A DNA stretch of 39,392 nt from JBHHZI01 sp046757965 (GTDB taxonomy: Bacteria; Acidobacteriota; Polarisedimenticolia; SMYD01): the NCBI GenBank assembly GCA_046757965.1, contig JBHHZI010000008.1, positions 1 through 39,392 of the forward strand. The letters run 5' to 3'. Shown in pieces: positions 32,529 through 39,392 of the stretch; positions within the stretch are counted from its first letter, which is position 1, and each line of letters starts with the position of its first letter. The position numbers and the translations under genes are program-made. The notes beneath the pieces are model-generated. The model did no database searches. It had not been told where the DNA came from and was given only the letters and a program-made list of their open reading frames with translations.

Positions 32529-34337
32529 TTGACGTATGTGCTGACCTTCGCCGTGGCGCTCGCCGCGTCGCTGATCTCCACGCCGCTGATCATCCGGCTG
32601 GCGCATCGGTTTGAACTGGTCGCCCACCCCAGCTCGGATCGGTGGCACTCCCGTCCGACGGCCCTGTTCGGCGGAGTGGCCATCTGGGTCTCCTTTCTGA
32701 TCCCGGTTCTGTTGTTCCTCCAGGTCGAGAACCCGGCTCTGGTGCTGGTGTTTGCCGGCGTGCTGCTGGCCGGCGGGTTGATGTTCCTCGTCGGTCTGGT
32801 GGACGACTTCGTCCATCTGAGCCCGACCATGAAGCTCATCGCCCAGATCGGCGCCGCGTGCATCCTCGTCTACTGCGGCGTCGTGTTCGGACTGATTCAC
32901 ATCCCGCTGGTCGCGATGCCGCTGACGATCTTCTGGGTGGTGGGCATCACCAACGCGTTCAACCTGCTGGACAACATGGATGGTCTGGCCGCCGGTGTGG
33001 CCGCCATCTGCGCGGTCACCATCTTCGGGTTCAACATGATTCTCTCGGGCGATGCGGCGATCAGCATCATCGCGCTGGCGTTCGCCGGCTCGCTTCTGGG
33101 ATTCCTGGCCTTCAACTTCCATCCGGCCCGTATCTTCATGGGTGACTGTGGCTCGATGATGATCGGCGTGACTCTCGCCGGGCTGTCGATCGCCGGGTCC
33201 TGGGAGCAGGCGTCGAACACGTTCTTCATTCTCGCCATTCCGGTGCTCCTGCTGGGCGTTCCGATCTTTGACACGGCTTTCGTGACGATCACCCGCCGGC
33301 TGGGCGGTCGACCGGTCTCGGTGGGGGGCAAGGACCACACCTCCCATCGGCTGGTGGCGCTGGGAATGTCGGAACCTCGAGCGGTCGTGCTGCTCTATGC
33401 CGTGTGCACATCGCTTGGAGGGATCGCTCTCCTGGCCCTCAAGTTCGACGCGTTCCTGGTCGGCTCGCTGGCGATCCTCGCGGCGATCACCTTCCTGGTC
33501 TTCGGCATGTTCCTGGGCCGCAACGCTCTCTACCGGCAGGTGAAGCCCGGGAGTCGGCCGGCCCCGGAGAACTCCCGCGCCGGTTACGTCTTCGGAACCC
33601 GCATCATGGACAAGCAGCAGATCGTGGAGGTCGGGATCGATCTCCTGCTGTTCGGCGTGGCGTTCGTGGTCGCCTACCTGATCCGGTTCGACGGGGTTCT
33701 CGATGGTGCCAACCAGCAGCGCCTGCTTCTCGCGCTGCCGATCATCGTGCCGATCAAGCTGCTCACCTTCTGGGCATTCGGTCTCTACCGCCGATTCTGG
33801 GACTTCATCGGCATCCATGACCTGGTCGCGATTGCCAAGGCCGTGGTGACCTCGACGCTGGTGAGCATCATGGCCATGTGGGGTGTGACCCGCCTGGTGG
33901 GCTACTCACGTTCGGTGTTTCTCCTGGACGGCATCCTTTTACTCCTCTTCGCCGCCGGCGTGCGCATCCTCTACCGTCTGTTCACCGAGACCCTCACCGG
34001 GGGCAACCGGGACGGGTGCCGTCTCCTGATCGTGGGTGCCGGGCACAGCGGCGAAATGGTTCTGAGAGAGCTGCGCCACGACCCGAGCCTGGGTTACGTG
34101 CCGATCGGTTTCGTGGATGACGATCCGGCCAAGCTGGGCCGCAGCATTCACGGGGTCCGCATCTTCGGAGGCCGCGAGACCATCACGGACCTCGGCGAGA
34201 GTGGCCGGTTCGACGAGATCGTCATCGCCATCCCGTCCCTCGACGGGCCGTCGCGTGACCAGCTAGCCCGTCTGTGCCGGTCGACGGGCAAGGTGACGCG
34301 TTTCGTGCAACCCGTCCGGGATACCTTTCTCAACTGA
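32529..34337 (+). CDS. Fusion: WecA/MraY-type phosphoglycosyltransferase plus CapD/WbaP N-terminal module
   Basis: 602 residues from TTG 32529. Residues 1-335 are a polytopic polyprenyl-phosphate sugar-1-phosphate transferase: FGGVAIW (47-53), GLVDDFVHLSPTMKLIAQ (89-106, Asp pair), NAFNLLDNMDGLAAG (142-156), FMGDCGS (203-209) and GKDHTSHR (267-274) are the family's catalytic blocks. After a short linker, residues about 360-602 match the N-terminal half of FlaA1/CapD/WbaP proteins: four helices starting VEVGIDLLLFGVAFVVAYLI, FGLYRRFWDFIGIHDLVAIA, then a Rossmann-like domain CRLLIVGAGHSGEMVLREL (497-515), YVPIGFVDDDPAKLGRSI and DEIVIAIPS (562-570). The protein ends at RFVQPVRDTFLN, where CapD would start its dehydratase and WbaP its transferase domain. 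It probably starts repeat-unit synthesis on undecaprenyl phosphate. The stop overlaps the next ATG. Confidence 0.85.
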   Translation: MTYVLTFAVALAASLISTPLIIRLAHRFELVAHPSSDRWHSRPTALFGGVAIWVSFLIPVLLFLQVENPALVLVFAGVLLAGGLMFLVGLVDDFVHLSPTMKLIAQIGAACILVYCGVVFGLIHIPLVAMPLTIFWVVGITNAFNLLDNMDGLAAGVAAICAVTIFGFNMILSGDAAISIIALAFAGSLLGFLAFNFHPARIFMGDCGSMMIGVTLAGLSIAGSWEQASNTFFILAIPVLLLGVPIFDTAFVTITRRLGGRPVSVGGKDHTSHRLVALGMSEPRAVVLLYAVCTSLGGIALLALKFDAFLVGSLAILAAITFLVFGMFLGRNALYRQVKPGSRPAPENSRAGYVFGTRIMDKQQIVEVGIDLLLFGVAFVVAYLIRFDGVLDGANQQRLLLALPIIVPIKLLTFWAFGLYRRFWDFIGIHDLVAIAKAVVTSTLVSIMAMWGVTRLVGYSRSVFLLDGILLLLFAAGVRILYRLFTETLTGGNRDGCRLLIVGAGHSGEMVLRELRHDPSLGYVPIGFVDDDPAKLGRSIHGVRIFGGRETITDLGESGRFDEIVIAIPSLDGPSRDQLARLCRSTGKVTRFVQPVRDTFLN

Positions 34338-35689
34338 TGAAGTCGTCGATGCTCGTCATGCCGGCGCTTGCGGTCGCCGTCGGAACGGCCCTCTGCGGTG
34401 TGGCAAGCGCCCAGGGAACCCGTCCGGGCATCCCCAGCGGCAAGGGGTACTTCTACCCCTCAATCGAATTCGCGGCGGAGGACAACAGCAACATCTTTCG
34501 CGACGATGAGAACCCCATCGATGCCCAGGTGTATGACAGCGGGGCGAACCTGGAATGGCGCTTTCCGCTCTCGCGCAGCTCCCTGAGCCTGGCCTACACG
34601 CCGCGATACAGGGTGTACAGCGATGATCTCCTGCCCTCCACCGTCAACCACATCTTCGACGCGGACCTCGCGTTCGAGTTTCGCAACGGAGCCCGGCTCG
34701 GTCTCACGGAGAATTTCGAGCGGGGTATCCAGCAACTGAAGACCGTCACCGCGAGTGAGGCAGACTTCAATGGAGACAAGTTCACCAGCAACGAGGGCCA
34801 TGTCGATCTTCGCCTGCCGCTCGGCCGCCACCAGTTCTTCGATGTCGCGGCGTTCAGCCGGACGGTGAGTTTCGACCAGCCGGACGAGGCCTCCTTCTTC
34901 GACTTCAGTGAGTTCGGCGGGTCGGTCGGGTGGTCCGTGTCGATGACGCATCTGCTGGAGTATCGGTTGGAGGCCCGCGGCCGGTCGAACGCGCAGGATC
35001 GCCAGGACCTGGAGTTCACCGACTTCAACACGGACCTGCCGGTCGTCATCCCCGACTTTCAGGAAGAGGACTTCAAGGAGGTGGTCCTGCGGACGGGTCT
35101 TGACGGGAAGCTGGGCACGAACGCGGATCTGCAGGTGTTCTACGGCTACGGAGTGATGCGTTTCGAAAACTCCGCGGAGGGCGATTTCGAGGGCAGCTCG
35201 TTCGACGTGGACGCCCGGTTCATCCTCGGCCGGGCCTGGGGGGTGCGGCTGCGTGCTTCGCGGCATCCCCGGCAGTCGTTCTTCAACGTGTCCAATTTCT
35301 TCGTGTCGGAGGTCGGGAGTCTGGATGTCACCTGGGCATCCCCGCGGCGGTTGCAGGTGAGCGTCGGGGGCTCGGTGCAGGCCAACCGGTATCCGGACCC
35401 CATCGTCACGGACATCGACTCGAACCCGGCCACCGGCGCGGACGCCGCCGGCAACGAGATCCTGCCGGACCCGGCCGGTGGACTGGTCGCCGGGGTGATC
35501 CGGCGGGATGACCTCAGCCTGCTTCGTGCCCGGCTGCAGTTCACCTTCCGTCCCGACCGTCTGCTGGCCTTCGTGGAGGTGCTGGACGAGAGGCGCGCTT
35601 CGAACCTCTCGTTCGTCCAATCCGACGGCACCACGGTGCGTGTTGGCGTGCGCTTCGGGTGGCTGCCGCCCACAGGTGGTGGTATATAA
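34337..35689 (+). CDS. Predicted outer-membrane beta-barrel protein of the export system
   Basis: 450 residues from ATG 34337, overlapping the stop of the initiator gene. A clear signal peptide (MKSSMLVMPALAVAVGTALC, cleavage after GVASA at 25) is followed by YFYPSIEFAAEDNSNIFRDD, a start seen in outer-membrane barrels of polysaccharide loci (the phrase with a run of Asn/Asp before IFR). Alternating aromatic/polar strands continue to the end: LEWRFPLSRSSLSLAYTPRY, EYRLEARGRSN, VFYGYGVMRFENSA, LRLRASRH-like WGVRLRASRHPRQSFF, LQFTFRPDRLLAFVEVLDER and VRVGVRFGW. It probably provides a channel or a surface anchor beside the Wza-like protein. The family cannot be named more exactly. Confidence 0.75.
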   Translation: MKSSMLVMPALAVAVGTALCGVASAQGTRPGIPSGKGYFYPSIEFAAEDNSNIFRDDENPIDAQVYDSGANLEWRFPLSRSSLSLAYTPRYRVYSDDLLPSTVNHIFDADLAFEFRNGARLGLTENFERGIQQLKTVTASEADFNGDKFTSNEGHVDLRLPLGRHQFFDVAAFSRTVSFDQPDEASFFDFSEFGGSVGWSVSMTHLLEYRLEARGRSNAQDRQDLEFTDFNTDLPVVIPDFQEEDFKEVVLRTGLDGKLGTNADLQVFYGYGVMRFENSAEGDFEGSSFDVDARFILGRAWGVRLRASRHPRQSFFNVSNFFVSEVGSLDVTWASPRRLQVSVGGSVQANRYPDPIVTDIDSNPATGADAAGNEILPDPAGGLVAGVIRRDDLSLLRARLQFTFRPDRLLAFVEVLDERRASNLSFVQSDGTTVRVGVRFGWLPPTGGGI

Positions 35690-35690
35690 T
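35685..35690 (+). promoter_or_regulatory. Perfect TATAAT -10 overlapping the barrel-gene stop
   Basis: TATAAT at 35685-35690 includes the TAA stop (35687-35689) of the preceding gene. No -35 is recognisable at 16-18 bases upstream. If active, transcription starts near 35697, about 20 bases before the Wza-like ATG. The sequence may simply be coding sequence plus stop. Confidence 0.3.
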
Positions 35691-35717
35691 GGGTTCACCC
35701 TTTCCATACCGGTCGAG

Positions 35718-36890
35718 ATGATGAGGCTGAACGCGGCTCCGATTGCGATGTCGTCACTGGTGGTCCTGGGCGCCCTGTCCGCAGGGATATCCGCGACGGC
35801 GGCCACGCGCCCGGGAGAACTGGCGGTCCGGCACGAGACGCCGGGCCGGACGCTCACCGTGTCGTCCACGCGGACGGATTCGACACAGACGGTCCGGATC
35901 ACCGGCCCCGGGGCGGCGGCGTATGACCTTGCTGTTGATTCGGCCACGCAGCTCCGCATCGTCTTTCCCGGCGCCATGCTGGTCGGGGTGGCCGGTCTCG
36001 ATGCTGCAGGGGGCACGATCGATGCCGCGGAGCCGGGAACGCTGCGCCTGACGCTGGATGGCCGGCGTCTGGCCCGGGTTGCGACGCTGCCGGAGTCGGT
36101 CGAGATATCGTTCATCCTGCTGTCCACCGGGGAGGCGGCGGAATACGTCATCGGAGTGGGCGACAAGCTGCGCATCACGATTCATGGCGACGAGGACGTG
36201 GCCGAACAGGATGTTCGCGTGGTGGGCGATGGTGTCATCGCCGTCCCGTACATCGGCGACGTCCCCGTGGCGGGGATGACCCAGGCGGAAGCGGCGGCGG
36301 AACTGACACGACGTCTGGCGGCAGGGTATCTGCGGGATCCGAAGCTGTCCCTGGAGGTCACCGAGTACCATAGCCAGTGGGTCCAGATCTCCGGGCAGGT
36401 GGTGAAGCCCGGACGGTACTACCTCGAGGGACGGACCACCCTGTCGGGAATCCTGGCGCAGGCAGGCGGCCTCACCGATGATGCCGGCACCCGGGTGACG
36501 GTGATCCGGCCGGCGCGAGACGGCCGGTCGGAGGAATCGTTCGTGGTCCGCCGGGACAGTCTGTTCGGCTCGACGGAGACAGCCACACCGGTGGTAGTGC
36601 TTGCCGGGGACATCATCACCGTTGCCGACGAGGAGTATTTCTTCATCAAGGGTGAGGTCAAGAATCCCGGGCGGTACCGGGTCGACCCGGGCACGACAAT
36701 TCTCAGAGCGCTCTCCCTGGCGGGCGGCCTCGGAGAATTTGCCAACCGGAAGAAGGTCGAACTGCTGCGGCAGGCCGAGTCCGAGACGGTGCGCCTGGTG
36801 ATCAATATCGACAAGATCCAGAACAGGCGAGCCGAGGACGTGCCCATCGAGCCCGGCGATATCATCAACGTGCGGACACGTTTTCTCTGA
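35718..36890 (+). CDS. wza: Wza-like polysaccharide export protein with AMIN-like N-terminal domain
   Basis: 390 residues from ATG 35718 (MMRLNAAPIAMSSLVVLGAL), signal peptide ending near residue 29. Residues about 35-130 look like an AMIN-type beta domain (TQTVRITGPGAAAYDLAV, RLVFP-like LRIVFPGAMLVGVAGL). The poly_export domain follows at about 139-215 (AAEYVIGVGDKLRITIHGDE, GVIAVPYIGDVPVAGMTQAE), then two SLBB domains: WVQISGQVVKPGRYYLEGRT (about 220) and FFIKGEVKNPGRYRVDPGTT (about 309). The protein should form the outer part of the export channel, handing polymer over from the Wzc-like partner 14 bases downstream. No lipobox is seen, unlike E. coli Wza, so membrane attachment may differ. 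The start has a weak ribosome site. Confidence 0.87.
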   Translation: MMRLNAAPIAMSSLVVLGALSAGISATAATRPGELAVRHETPGRTLTVSSTRTDSTQTVRITGPGAAAYDLAVDSATQLRIVFPGAMLVGVAGLDAAGGTIDAAEPGTLRLTLDGRRLARVATLPESVEISFILLSTGEAAEYVIGVGDKLRITIHGDEDVAEQDVRVVGDGVIAVPYIGDVPVAGMTQAEAAAELTRRLAAGYLRDPKLSLEVTEYHSQWVQISGQVVKPGRYYLEGRTTLSGILAQAGGLTDDAGTRVTVIRPARDGRSEESFVVRRDSLFGSTETATPVVVLAGDIITVADEEYFFIKGEVKNPGRYRVDPGTTILRALSLAGGLGEFANRKKVELLRQAESETVRLVINIDKIQNRRAEDVPIEPGDIINVRTRFL

Positions 36891-36904
36891 GTCACGGGGC
36901 GGAC

Positions 36905-39022
36905 ATGATGACGAGCCAACCGGAAAAAACCGCGAAGCACCGCGAGGTGAATGTAATCGACTACTGGCGCGTGATCTGGTCGGGAAAGTGGACCATTGCC
37001 GCGATCCTGCTCGTGGTCGTCGCCACCGTGGCCGTGGCCACGTTCATGCAGAGACCGGTTTACCGGGCGGTGGCCCGGGTGGAGATCTCGCCGCGACCGA
37101 AGAGCATTGCACCCGGCAGCGATTTCACCAATCTCGGCGCGGGCTGGGGCTGGATGGCGGAGGAGCGCTACCAGAACACCCAGATCGAGATCATCCAGAG
37201 TCGCGACATCGCCGCGCGGGTGGTGGCGCAGCTCGGCATGGACCAGGACCCTGCGTACTCCAACGTGGAGGACCTGGTCGGCTTCCTGCAGCACCGTGTG
37301 GAGGTGGAGGCCGTTCCGGAGACGGACATCGTGGAGATCAGCATCGAGGACACCGACCCGGAACGGGTGCCCCGTCTCGTCAATGCCGTGGCCCACGCGT
37401 ATGTCGACCGCAACGTGGAGCTTGCCGCGGCGAACACCGCGAAGACCCTGAACGAACTGTTGCAGCAGGTGCGTCCCATTCGCGACAAGATCGTGAAGAA
37501 CGAGCGCGCCTTGCTCGGTCTGGCCCGGAAGAACAAGCTCTACGTGCCGGAGAGCCAGACCAAGACGATGGTGGAGCAGATCAGTCAGATCCAGCAGAAG
37601 CTGACCAACACGCAGATCGCGCGAGGCAATCTGGAGTCGGTGTTCCAGGAGATCTCCCGCATCGAGGAAGCCGGCGGCAGCTACGAGACCCTGCCGGTTG
37701 TTGCCTCCGATGCGACGATCCAGGAGCTGAACACGGACGCCACCCGTGTGGCGAAGGAGCTGGAGCGCCTCTCTGTTTCGTATCTGGATCGGCATCCGAA
37801 GGTGCTCAAGGCGAGGTCGGAACTCGACGAGATTCACCGCAAGATCGGGACCGAGGTGGACAAGATCATCTCGAAGATCAAGACGGAGTACTCCATCGCG
37901 CTGCAGGACGAGCAGCGGCTGATCGCCCAGCTCGAGAAGGCGCAGGAGGAATCACTCGACCTGTCGGTGGCCTCCACGGACTACCGCATCCTCAAGTCGG
38001 AGATCGAGGAAGATCGCCGCATCTACGATCTGGTCCTGTCCCGGGTGAAGGAGATCGACCTGAACAAGCAGACCCTCAGCAACAACCTGAGGGTCCTCGA
38101 CGAGGCGATTGTCCCGTCCGGGCCGATTCGCCCGAAGAAGGCCCTCAATCTCCTGGCCGGGTGCTTGCTGGGGCTGATGATGGGCACCGGGACCGTCATC
38201 TTCATGGACTACGTGGACAACACCATCAAGTCCGCCGAGGATGTCGAGCAGTTCCTCCAGTTGCCTGTCCTGTCCGTCGTGCCGCGCTTCAAGAAGCAGA
38301 TGAACCCATCTGTTCGCGAGGCGTACCGGACCCTGCGAACCTCCCTGCTGTTCTCCAGCAAGGCCCGGAGCCTGAACACGCTCCTGTTGACCAGTGCGGC
38401 GCCGGGAGAAGGGAAGACGAGCACGGCCGCGAGCCTGGCGAGAACGCTGGCCTCTGCGGGTGACCGTGTCGTGATTGTCGATGCCGACCTGCGGCGCCCG
38501 AACCTGCACAATCAGTTCGGCGTGGAACGGTCCTCGGGACTGACGAACTACCTGATGTCGGCGGAGAGGGACCAGGCATGGGCGCGATACCTGAAGAAGG
38601 TCGAGAATGCGTCCAACCTGAGCGTGATCACGTGTGGCCCGATTCCACCCAACCCTCCGGAATTGTTCAGCACCGACAAGTTCATCGACCTGGTGAGCCA
38701 GCTCAAGAGCAACTTCGACTGGGTGATCATCGATTCACCACCGGTGGCGAGCCTGTCCGACTCCATCGTGCTCGGTTCCCTCGTGGACATGGTCATTCTC
38801 GTGGTCAAGCACAACGAGAACGATCGTGATCTGATCAAGCGCGCGAGCACCGGCTTGCGAAAGGTCGGGGCCAACGTCATCGGCGCCGTCCTGAACAACG
38901 TGGATGTGTCGAAGGCATCGTCCAAGGATTATTACTACGCCGGCTACTACTATTACGGACGGGACGTGGACGAGGACGAGGACACCGCGGGGAGTCCCGT
39001 CGGGTCGGTCTCCGAGGGATGA
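36905..39022 (+). CDS. wzc: Wzc-like polysaccharide co-polymerase and BY-tyrosine kinase
   Basis: 705 residues from ATG 36905 (second ATG at 36908). The cytoplasmic start VNVIDYWRVIWSGKW leads into a helix (TIAAILLVVVATVAVATF), then a Wzz domain and a long coiled region (about 175-410: ERALLGLARKNKLYVPESQ, RVAKELERLSVSYLDRHPKV). A second helix is ALNLLAGCLLGLMMGTGTVI. The kinase has Walker A SAAPGEGKTS (497-506, Lys504), Walker A' VVIVDADLRRPNLH (Asp526) and Walker B DWVIIDSPP (605-613). The C-terminal autophosphorylation cluster is Tyr676-678 and Tyr681-684. All parts of a functional bacterial tyrosine kinase are present in one chain. It controls chain length and export with the Wza-like protein. 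No phosphatase partner is visible. The next gene overlaps the stop. Confidence 0.93.
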   Translation: MMTSQPEKTAKHREVNVIDYWRVIWSGKWTIAAILLVVVATVAVATFMQRPVYRAVARVEISPRPKSIAPGSDFTNLGAGWGWMAEERYQNTQIEIIQSRDIAARVVAQLGMDQDPAYSNVEDLVGFLQHRVEVEAVPETDIVEISIEDTDPERVPRLVNAVAHAYVDRNVELAAANTAKTLNELLQQVRPIRDKIVKNERALLGLARKNKLYVPESQTKTMVEQISQIQQKLTNTQIARGNLESVFQEISRIEEAGGSYETLPVVASDATIQELNTDATRVAKELERLSVSYLDRHPKVLKARSELDEIHRKIGTEVDKIISKIKTEYSIALQDEQRLIAQLEKAQEESLDLSVASTDYRILKSEIEEDRRIYDLVLSRVKEIDLNKQTLSNNLRVLDEAIVPSGPIRPKKALNLLAGCLLGLMMGTGTVIFMDYVDNTIKSAEDVEQFLQLPVLSVVPRFKKQMNPSVREAYRTLRTSLLFSSKARSLNTLLLTSAAPGEGKTSTAASLARTLASAGDRVVIVDADLRRPNLHNQFGVERSSGLTNYLMSAERDQAWARYLKKVENASNLSVITCGPIPPNPPELFSTDKFIDLVSQLKSNFDWVIIDSPPVASLSDSIVLGSLVDMVILVVKHNENDRDLIKRASTGLRKVGANVIGAVLNNVDVSKASSKDYYYAGYYYYGRDVDEDEDTAGSPVGSVSEG

Positions 39023-39392
39023 TGACCGACCGGAGGGGCCGTGTGGTCCCTGGCCTCGTCATGGCTCTGACCATGACCCTTGGCACCGGCTGCGGGCCGG
39101 AGGACCCCCTCGCGGCCCGGCTGGCCCAGCGACTGGCCCACCAGGTGGAGGTGCAGTCGTTCAACGAGCGCGACGACGGGACTCTGCTGGTGGAGGTCCG
39201 GGTGACCTCATCCGTCGGGCCGGTTCTCGAGGCGCTGACCGTCACCCTGCGTCAGCACGATGCCGGGCAGGAGGTCCTGCGGCAGGACCGGGTCACCCTG
39301 GATCTTTCGGGAATGGACCGGACGGGTGTCGTGCATCTCTTCGCGACCGTCCCGTCGGCGGGAGCGGCCACGGAGTCGCTCAGCGCCGTGGT
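39019..39392 (+). CDS. Predicted lipoprotein, function unknown (cut by window edge)
   Basis: Starts at ATG 39019 (or 39022), overlapping the wzc-like stop by 4 bp, and stays open to the window end (124 codons). The first residues are MMTDRRGRVVPGLVMALTMT, and the lipobox ends LGTGC with Cys25, followed by GPEDPLAARLAQRLAHQVEV. After that comes beta-rich sequence (GTLLVEVRVTSSVGPVLEAL, then VTLRQHDAGQEVLRQDR) suggesting an immunoglobulin-like or similar sandwich fold. No family is recognised. Its place directly after the wza/wzc pair suggests an accessory of export, but nothing in the visible part proves it. Confidence 0.65.
   Translation, partial: MMTDRRGRVVPGLVMALTMTLGTGCGPEDPLAARLAQRLAHQVEVQSFNERDDGTLLVEVRVTSSVGPVLEALTVTLRQHDAGQEVLRQDRVTLDLSGMDRTGVVHLFATVPSAGAATESLSAV

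Noticed and set aside
1..39392. CRISPR array, tRNA, rRNA, riboswitch or attachment site
   Set aside because: Read for regularly spaced repeats, tRNA-like cloverleaf ends and known leader patterns; nothing convincing seen.

Overview
This is a GC-rich, densely packed window from a diderm (Gram-negative-type) bacterium. It is dominated by one large surface-polysaccharide locus. The evidence for an outer membrane is direct: an Mla-type lipid transport operon, a Wza-like export protein, a signal-peptide beta-barrel candidate and at least two predicted lipoproteins. Genes often start with GTG and overlap the previous stop by 4 bp (GTGA or ATGA). No rRNA, tRNA or other phylogenetic marker is present, so I do not assign a phylum.

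Layout. (1) 1-1.2 kb, minus strand: the 5' end of an IS630-type insertion sequence, inserted in a gene for a membrane-anchored SGNH/GDSL-like protein that also carries an in-frame stop. (2) 1.3-4.3 kb, plus: a sulfotransferase followed by a membrane alkaline-phosphatase-superfamily 'sulfatase' with Thr in place of the formylglycine Cys/Ser. (3) 4.3-9.7 kb: a GT-C membrane glycosyltransferase and a CapK/PaaK-like adenylate-forming enzyme on the minus strand, a plus-strand methyltransferase, and a minus-strand GT4 glycosyltransferase that overlaps the methyltransferase tail to tail. (4) 10.0-12.7 kb, plus: mlaE-mlaF-mlaD behind a near-consensus promoter; the MlaD-like protein has five exact-period 38-residue repeats. 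(5) 12.8-39.4 kb, plus: an almost uninterrupted run of polysaccharide genes that continues past the window end.

How the large locus works together. UDP-sugar genes (a WbpA-like dehydrogenase, Ugd, two or more epimerases) should supply uronic acids and N-acetylated uronic acids. ManC-Gmd-Rmd should turn mannose-1-phosphate into GDP-D-rhamnose. Three GT4/GT2-type groups, two methyltransferases and a CapK-like protein would assemble and decorate the repeat unit. Initiation is predicted from a WecA/MraY-type phosphoglycosyltransferase fused to the membrane/nucleotide-fold half of CapD/WbaP-type proteins. Polymerisation or ligation comes from two Wzy_C-type membrane proteins. Secretion comes from a Wza-like protein with an AMIN-like N-terminus, a Wzc-type co-polymerase/tyrosine kinase and a beta-barrel candidate. 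No Wzx flippase, phosphomannomutase or Wzb-type phosphatase is visible here.

The most unusual items are the initiator fusion (32529-34337), the Thr-type sulfatase paired with a sulfotransferase, the exact 38-residue MlaD repeats beside the polysaccharide locus, the tandem GT2 duplication, and the IS-broken SGNH gene. All calls rest on reading motifs by eye; no database search was possible.
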